Source of the DNA: Candidatus Kuenenia stuttgartensis
Lineage (GTDB): Bacteria > Planctomycetota > Planctomycetia > Pirellulales > UBA1268
Length of the DNA stretch: 48,897 nucleotides
Direction: 5' to 3'
Assembly: GCA_945890755.1 (NCBI GenBank)
Contig: CAMDDA010000005.1
Coordinates: 1-48,897 of the forward strand
Shown piece after piece: positions 34,380 to 43,300 of the stretch. How positions within the stretch are numbered: the first letter of the stretch is position 1; each line of letters starts with the position of its first letter. The notes below the pieces were generated by a model. It searched no databases and had not been told where the DNA came from. It saw only the letters and a program-made list of their open reading frames with translations. The translations under genes were made by a program, and so were the position numbers.

Positions 34380-37300
34380 ATGCACTCTCCGATCGCCATC
34401 GTCGGCATGGCCTGCCGCTTTCCGGGAGGCGACGACATCGATGCCTTCTGGCAGCTGCTGCGAGACGGGGGCGATGCGATCCGGGAGGTGCCCTCCGCCC
34501 GACACTGGGATCGGGCCCGATACTTCGACCCGGATCCACAGGCTCCCGGCCGCACCTACGTCTGGCAGGGGGGCTTTCTCGACCACGTCGAGGCATTCGA
34601 TGCGGCCTTCTTCGGCATCTCGCCGCGGGAAGCGATCCGGATGGATCCGCAGCAGCGACTGCTGCTGGAGTGCGTGTGGCGGGCGCTGGAAGACGGCGGA
34701 ATCGCCCCCAGCCGGCTCGAGCGAACCGCGACCGGGTTGTACCTCGGCATCAGCACCAACGACTACCTGCAGATCGGGTGTCGGCTCGGAGACTCCTCCG
34801 ACATCGACCCGTATTCCGGGACTGGCACGGCCGCCAGCATCGCCGCCGGGCGAATCTCCTACTGCCTCGGCCTTCAGGGGCCCAACTTTCCGGTCGATAC
34901 CGCCTGTTCGTCGGCGCTCGTCGCCCTTCATCAGGCGTGCCAGAGCCTCCGTGCCGGCGAGTCCGACACGGCGATTACCGCCGCCGTCAACCTCATGCTG
35001 TCGCCGGACACGACGGTCTACTTCGCGAAGGTGCGGGCACTGGCGGCCGACGGCCGCTGCCGGACGTTCGACGCGGCGGCGTCGGGGTACGTGCGCAGCG
35101 AAGGCGTGGCGGCGGTCGTGCTCCGCCGCCTGGAGGACGCGCAGCGGGATCGGCAGCGGATTCTCGCCGTGATCCACGGATCGGCCGTCAACCACGATGG
35201 CCGTACCCCGGGGCTCACGGTGCCCAACGGTCAGAGTCAGGAGCGGCTGCTTCGTCGCGCCCTGATGAACGCCGGCTGTGAACCTCGGCATGTCGGCTAC
35301 CTGGAAGCGCACGGGACGGGAACGCCGCTCGGCGATCCCATCGAGATGCGGGCGCTGGGGGAGGTGTTCTCCGCCGACCGGGAGCACACGGAGCCTCTCG
35401 TCGTCGGCTCCGTCAAGACGAACATCGGCCACACGGAGGCCGTTGCCGGCCTCGCCGGCCTCGTCAAGGTCGTCCTGGCCCTGCGAGAAGGTCAGATCCC
35501 CCGCCACCTCCACTTCGACGACCCGAGTCCATTCATTCCCTGGGCTCGGATTCCGATCCGGGTGCCCACGAGGCTCGAGCCATGGCGACCAATCGATGGC
35601 CACCGGATCGCGGGGATCAGTTCCTTCGGCTTCAGTGGCACGAACGCCCACGTGATCCTGGGAGAGCCCCCACGTTCGTCGTCGGCGCGACGGTCGTCGC
35701 CGGCCGATCAGATCCTCGTCGTCTCCGCCAGAACACCGGCCGCGTTCTCCGAGGCTGCCACTGCATTGGCGGCACGGATCGAGGCGGAAGGGGACGACAC
35801 GCTCGCCGACGCGTGTTACACGGCTGCGCATGGTCGATCCCACTTTCCGTGCCGGGCGTCCGCCCGGGTGACATCCCGGGCCGAGGCGGTGGAGGTGCTG
35901 CACCGACTGCGTGACACCGCGGCCGGGCGATCAGCAGCGGCCAAGAGTCCTCGACAGGCGTGGCTGTTCCCTGGCGATGGCCCGCTGCAGGTGGACAACG
36001 GCGCGGTGCTCTATCGAGACGTGGCGGTATTCCGCGAGGCCATCGACGAAATGGCCGCAGCGGTAGCGGACGTGCTCGAGAAACCGCTGACGACGCTGCT
36101 CTTCGATCCGCCTCCGCGCCGCAGCGTCTCGGAGGTGCACGCATCGCTGTTCGCCGTGGAGCACGCGCTGGCGCGGATGTGGTCTGCGTGGGGCCTCACT
36201 CCGGCCGTCGTCGCGGGGCACAGCATCGGCGAATTCGTCGCCGCCGCCGTCGCCGGCGTGATGTCGCCCGCAGCGGCGGTGAGGTTTCTCGTGACCCGTG
36301 CCGAACTCCTCGATCGGCTGACGCCCGCGGGCGGACTCGTCGCCCTCGCCGCCGACGTGGATCGCGCGAACGCCCTCGTTGCCGCTCTTGGCGGCACGCT
36401 GGCGATTGCCGCGGAGAACTCCGCGACCAACACCGTGGTCGCCGGCTCCAGCCTAGACCTCGACAGGCTCGAGGCGACGGCGGCCAGCCAGCGGATCGCC
36501 TGCCAGCGTCTGCAGGCCGCACACGCCTACCACACCGCGGCGATGGATCCCGTGGTGGAAGCGAGTCGGGCTGCCGCCTCGGCCTTGGACCTCGAGTCTC
36601 CGCGCATCGGCATGGTGTCGAGCGTGACGGGGCGACTCGAGACGGAGGCGTTCACGCGACCCGACTATTGGGCGGCCCAGGTCCGCGAGCCGGTGCGCTT
36701 CCGCGACACCTTCGATCTCCTGCAGGCCCGAGACTACCGGGTTTTCCTCGAAGTCGGGCCTGCCGCCGTGCTCACTCCGCTCGGCCGTCATGGTCGCGCC
36801 CAGGACGGTGGGACATGGGTGGCGTCGCTCAACGCCGGGAAGCCGACATGGCCCCACATCCTCGACACCCTGCAGCAACTGTTCGGGGCGGGCGTGGATC
36901 CGGACTGGCAGGCCGTCTGGCGAGATCAGGATGTCCGGATCGTTTCCTTGCCCGGTCATCCGTTCGCACGGACACGATTCCTTCCCGACCTGCCGGGGTG
37001 GGGCGAGAGTGGCGGCACGGATGCTGCGGCTCGGCCGTCGACGCCGGGCCCGGGGGTGTCCGTTCGGAAGGCGCAGGCTGCCGAATCGGCCTCGGGCCAG
37101 GCTGCCCGGCAGCGCAGCGTGCTCCATCAGCTGCGCTGGTTCGAGCAGGAGGGGCGGGGCGACTCGTCGCCCTTGGAAGTCGCTGGCACGTGGATCGTGG
37201 TCGGACGGGATCCCGATTCCCCACTCGCCCACGCGATCTGTGATCTCGTTCGAAGTCGGGGGGGCGACGCCGTCTGTGTGGTGCCAGCCGCCTCCGCGGG

Positions 37301-40300
37301 GGGCACGAAGGAGACATGCCGGATTGCGGAACCGACCGCGGACGAGTTTGGTCGGGTGTTCGCCCAGCTCGAGGACCGCGGCCTGCCACCGCTGTCGGGG
37401 ATCGTCTTGGCGTGCGGGGGCGTGGCGCCGGATGCGGATCCGCTCACGGAGGCCCGCTGGGGCGTCGGCGCCGCCGTGGAGGTGGTGAAGGCCCTGTCCC
37501 GCCGCCGGGATACGAGCGATCCGTGGCTCGGCTTCGTCACGCGGGGCGCCCAGGCCGTCCGCGCCGGGGACTCTTGCCCCGGCTGGATGCAGGCGGGCCT
37601 GTGGGGCTTGGGACGGGTGATGGCCGTGGAGTATCCGGTGCTCCGATGTCAGCGGATCGACCTGGATCCAACGTCGAGCATGGGAGTTGCAGACGAGGCC
37701 GCGGCGATCATCGGTCTCGCGATCACCGGTGACGAAGACCAGGTCGCCCTCCGGGATGGCCGGCGATACGTGCTCCGACTCGACGAGGTTTCAGCAGCTC
37801 CGGAAGGCGAGCCTCCGCACCTGCGTGCCGATGCGACCTATCTCGTCACGGGTGGGCTCGGCAGCCTCGGCACATCGGTCGCCCACTGGCTTGCCGAACG
37901 CGGAGCCCGCCACATCTGCGTCACGGGCCGGCGGCCCGATGCGGAGACCCTGGCCCGCCTCATCGAGGCCGTCACGAGTGTCGGTGCGACCGTCGAAGCA
38001 GTCGCCTGCGACGTCGCCGACGCCGCTGCAGTCGAGAGGCTCGTCGCGGAGCTCGCGAACCGGCCCGGACGGCCCCTGGCCGGCGTGGTTCACGCCGCTG
38101 GCGTGCTCGACGACGGACCGATTGCCGAGCTGGACTGGCAGCGGTGCGCCGGAGTGCTGAGGCCCAAGATCCTCGGTGCCTGGAACCTCCACCGCGCCAC
38201 CGCAGCACTCCCGCTCGACCTCTTCATCTGCTTCTCGTCGGTCGCAGCGGTGCTCGGCTCGCCCAAGCAGGGCTCCTACGCGGCGGCGAACGCGGCCATG
38301 GATGCGCTGATGTGCGAACGCCGGCACCTTGGCCTGCACGGGCTCGGCATCGCCTGGGGGCCGTGGGCCGAGCAGGGAATGGCCGCCCGGATGGGCGAGC
38401 AGCAGCTGCGGGGGTGGAGCCGCATGGGCATCGAGCCACTGACCACCGTGGAGGCCATCGCCTGGCTCGACTCGCTCGCCGGGTCGTCGGCCGCGCAGGC
38501 TGGCGTGTTTCCGATGGATTGGTCGTTGGTGCTCAGTCACTTCCCCGTCGGCATCGAGCCTCCCGTGCTCCGGGACATTGCGGCCCGGCACCGCACGACA
38601 CTGCCCCCTTCGGATGCGTGGACGGAACTGTGCGGCAACCTCCACAGGCTGCCGGCCACCGAGCATCATGATCTCGTTTCCCGCTACGTCGAGCAGATGG
38701 TCGCCGACGTGCTCGGGCACACCGATGCGGGGGGCATCGACATCCAGTCCGGATTCGTCGATCTGGGCCTCGATTCGCTGATGGCCGTCGATCTGCGGGC
38801 GCGATTCCAGGCCGACGTTGGCCGCCGACACGCGCTGGCGGTGACGTTCGTGCTCGATTGCCCGACGATCGAGGCGGTCACTCGCTACCTGATGCAGCAC
38901 GTGGTGCCGATCGTGGTCGCCGAGCAGCCGTCGGAGCCGGCGTCGCCGCCTGCGGTGCATCGACAGCAGCCGCCACCCGCAGGCGCCGCGAGCACCGCTG
39001 CCCACGCCGCAATAGCGATCGTGGGCATGGGGTGCCGGTTCCCCGGCCAGGCCGTGGATGCCGACTCGTTCTGGCGGCTCCTCGCCGGCGGGATCGATGC
39101 CGTGGGCGAAGTTCCGGCAAACCGCTGGACGATCGACCGCTGGTATGACGCCGACCCGGATGCGGCGGGGAAAATGAACTGTCGTCACGGAGGATTCATC
39201 GCCGACGTCGAGACATTCGACGCTGCGTTCTTCGGCATTTCACCCCGCGAGGCGGTGCGGCTCGATCCCCAGCACCGACTCGTGTTGGAGGTCGCGGTGG
39301 AGGCGCTCGAGCGGGCGAAGCAGCCGCTCGACCGCCTCGTCGGCTCCGCGTCGGCGGTCTTCCTCGGCCTGAGCGGCGATGATTATCTCGCCGTGCTGCG
39401 CAGTACCCGAGACCCGCAGATGCTCGATGGTCTGCTGGCAACGGGTAACGCCTTGAGCATCGCGGCCGGTCGGGTCTCCCATGCACTCGGCTGGCACGGC
39501 CCGTGCATGACGATCGACACGGCGTGTTCCTCGTCACTCGTGGCCGTGCACTTGGCGATGCAATGCCTGCGTGAGGGGCGTGCCGGCCTCGCGCTGGCAG
39601 GGGGCGTCGGGCTACTCCTTAGCCCGGAAGTCTCGATCAGCCTGACGAAGGCCCGTGCCTTGTCGCCGGATGGTCGCTGCAAGACGTTCGACGCGACCGC
39701 CAACGGATACGTCCGCGGCGAGGGCTGTGGCCTCGTCGCGCTCAAGCGGCTCGACGACGCATTGCGCGACGGCGATCCGATCATGGCCGTGCTGCGCGGG
39801 ACGGCGATCAATCACGACGGCCGCTCCGGCGGGCTCACCGTGCCGAACGTCACAGCCCAGGAGTCCCTGCTCCGCGACGCCTTGCTGGACGCCGGGCTGA
39901 CGGCCGGCGACGTGGACTACATCGAAGCCCACGGCACGGGGACGCCGCTTGGTGACCCGATCGAAATGCAGGCCATCAACGCGGTGTACGGAGGCCCGGA
40001 ACGACGCAAACGACCGCTGCTCGTCGGGTCGGTGAAGACCAACATCGGGCATCTCGAGGCGGCGGCCGGCATCGCGGGCCTGATCAAGACCGTGCTCTCG
40101 CTCGAGCACGGCGAAATTCCTCCGCACCTGCATTTCCGTCAGCCGAACCCGTTCATCCCGTGGGCCGAGATGGCGATCGAGGTCCCGACGCGCCGCCGCG
40201 CCTGGCCCGACGTGCAGCGGGCTCGACGGGCGGCGGTGAGCTCCTTCGGGTTTTCCGGAACCAACGCCCATGTCGTGGTCGAGTCGGCACCGGCGGTCGT

Positions 40301-43300
40301 GCCGGACGAACCCGCAGCCGATCCGCTCGGCCCTGACACGGTGCTTTGTCTGTCGGCGAAGTCGGCGGCCGCGCTGGAGTCCCTGGCGGCCACGTATGCC
40401 GAGTTCATCGGCCGTGGCGAGCAGCGCTGGGAGGACATCTGCTTCTCCGCCGCTGCGGGCCGCGGTCTCTACGCCCATCGGCTGGCGGTGACCGCCGACT
40501 CGGCCGCAGCCGCCGTCGAGCCGCTGCAGGCGTTCGCCGGCAGGCGGACGCATCCACGGGCTGCGGTCCGGGTCAGCGAGTCGGCACGCCGGCCCAAGAT
40601 GGCATTCCTGTTCACCGGTGAGGGATCGCAGTCCGTGGGCATGGGCCGGGGCCTCTATGAGGCCGGCGGTGTGTTTCGCGACGAGCTCGATCGCTGCGCT
40701 GCCGCTGTCCGCGAGCAGTGCGACCTGTCGGTGCTCGATCTCGTGTGTGGCCGGCCCGGTGATCCAGAGGCGGCACGGCTGCTCGAGCGCGCCGACATCG
40801 TGCCGGTGGCGGTGTACTGTCTCGAGGTGGCATTGTTTCGCACCTGGGAGCACTGGGGCGTGCGGCCCACCGCCGTGCTCGGCCACGGCGTGGGCGAACT
40901 CGCGGCAGCCTGCTGCGCGGGCGTCTTCTCGTTCGCAGACGGCCTGCGACTCGTGGCGGCGCGAGGGCTGTCCACGGAGCCGACGCCCGCCGAATACGCA
41001 GCCATCCTGAGCAAGATCGATCTGCGTGAACCAACGATCGGGCTGGTGTCGAGTTTCCACGGCCGCTTCGTCACTGCAGGCGAGGCGACCGACCCCGCCT
41101 CCTGGATGCGGCGGGCCCGTGAGCCGGGAGACGTCGCGGCCGGCATTCGGGCTCTGGCGGAGCAGCGGTACGCCGTCTATCTCGAGGTCGGGCCCGACGA
41201 CGGGCTCTCGACGCTGGGGCGGCAGAGCCTTCCCGATCGCGGTGAGCTCTGGCAGTCAACGCTCATGCCCCGGCAGCCCGATGGGCATGCCGTGACCGAC
41301 GTGCTCCGCGACCTGTTTCTGCATGGCGTACAGGTGGACTGGCGACGGGTGTTCGCTAACGGCCGTCGGTGGGTCGATGTGCCCGGCTACCCGTTTCAAC
41401 GGCAGCGATTCTGGCCGCTGCCGGAAGGCGTGGCCGCCGACACTGCTCTGGAGGACGTCGGTGGACCCGGTGCTGCGCAGGCGGCCGCGGGAGACCATCC
41501 GTTCCTGGGGCGTGTGTTCGAGACCGAATCGCTGCCGGGGATCGTGTTCGACACCACCTACGACGAACTGCATCCGTCATTCGTCGCGGAGCATCAGGTG
41601 CATGGCATGGTGGTGGTGCCGGGCGCCGCCTACCTGTCGATGGTGGTGGCGGGGGCCCGGCATCGAGGGCATGACCGCGTCCGCATCGATGATGTTGCGT
41701 TTCCCGAGCCGATGTTCCTGCCGAGCGGCGAGGGGCGGCAGGTGCAGGTGGTCATTCGGCCGCACGAAAACGGTGACGAATGCCGCGTGGTCAGTCGCGG
41801 CGAGGGGGATGTCCAGGGCCGCTGGCGGATGCATGCCCGCGGCATGGTCCATGCGTCTGGAAACGGCGACGCCACCGAACCCGCGCCGCTCGATCCCATG
41901 CAGGTGCAGGAACGGTGCCGGGAGCAGACCGCCACCGGAGCAGATCTGTACGATGCCCTCGCCCGTGCGGGCGTCCTGTTGGGGCCGTCCTTCCGCTGGA
42001 ACGCCGCCGTGTGGCGGCGGGATGGCGAGGCACTTACGCGGATGGAGTGGCCCCGGCCCGCACCGCGTCAACCGAGCTGCGGGCTGCACCCCGGGCTGCT
42101 CGACTCGTGCATTCAGGCCGCGGCGATTTGTCTCCCGTTCACGCATCACGATTACAGCGCCTACGTGCCGGTGGGTGTCGAAACCTTCACATGCCACCGT
42201 GAGCCCGTCGGCCCTCTCTGGTGCCACGCGGTGATTCGCGATGACGAACGGGCGAGTCGGGGCACCTTCACCAGCGATGTTCGGCTGCACGACGACGATG
42301 GACGCTTGCTCGTGGAATTCGCCGGTCTGCGGATGCAGCGGGCGCCCCGCACGGCGATCATGGCCTTCGCGAACCGCCGCCTCCGGGAATGGATGTACCG
42401 CCTGGCCTGGGTCGAGAAGCCACGGCCGGCGCTCGAGAATCGGCAGACGGCCGGCCGATGGCTCGTCTTCACGGAGAATGACGGCCTCGGACAACGGGTC
42501 GCCCGCCTGCTCCAGGATCAGGGGGCGGCCTGTTCGCTCGTGACCGCGGGCCGAAGCTTCGCCACGAGTGCCAACGGCTGCCTGCGGATCAATCCGCGTG
42601 ATCCGGCCGACTGGGATCGGCTGCTCGGAGTGGCCGATGAGTCCGCTGCGTGGACGGGAATCGTCTTTCTGTGGCCACTCGCCGGCGATCCAGTGACCCT
42701 CGACGACCTTTCGGTGCGGCGATTCGATGCCGCACAGGCGAGCGGATCGCGGGCCGTACTGGAACTGCTCCAGGCGGTGACCCGCCGGGCACAGCGGCAG
42801 CCCCCGCGGGTGACGATCGTCACCCGTGGCACGCAGGCGACCGGCCGCGACGATGCTGAGATCGACGTGACACAGGCGCCGCTCTGGGGCCTGGCCCGGG
42901 TGGCCGCCATGGAAATGCCGCAACTGGGACTCGTGCGGATCGATCTGGCAGCGAGAGATGCAGCCGCGCGGCGGACGCCTTCGGTCCAGGACGCCGAGGC
43001 CCGGCAGATCGTGGCCGAACTGCTCGACCCGGATGGTGAAGACCAGATCGCCTTCCGCGATGGGACCAGGCTTGCGGCCCGGCTCGCCCGCGGCACGGCG
43101 GGAGGGACTCGATCGACGCATCTCATCGGCCCGGGGGGCAGCGAGCCCTACCGCCTCGCCAAGCCGGTCACAAAAGCGATCGAAGACCTCGAGTTTCAAG
43201 CGGTGGGCCGGCTGCCCCCCGCGGCGGGCGAGATCGAGATCGCCGTTCGTGCCACCGGCCTCAACTTTCGCGATGTTCTCAACACCCTGGGCCTCTATCC

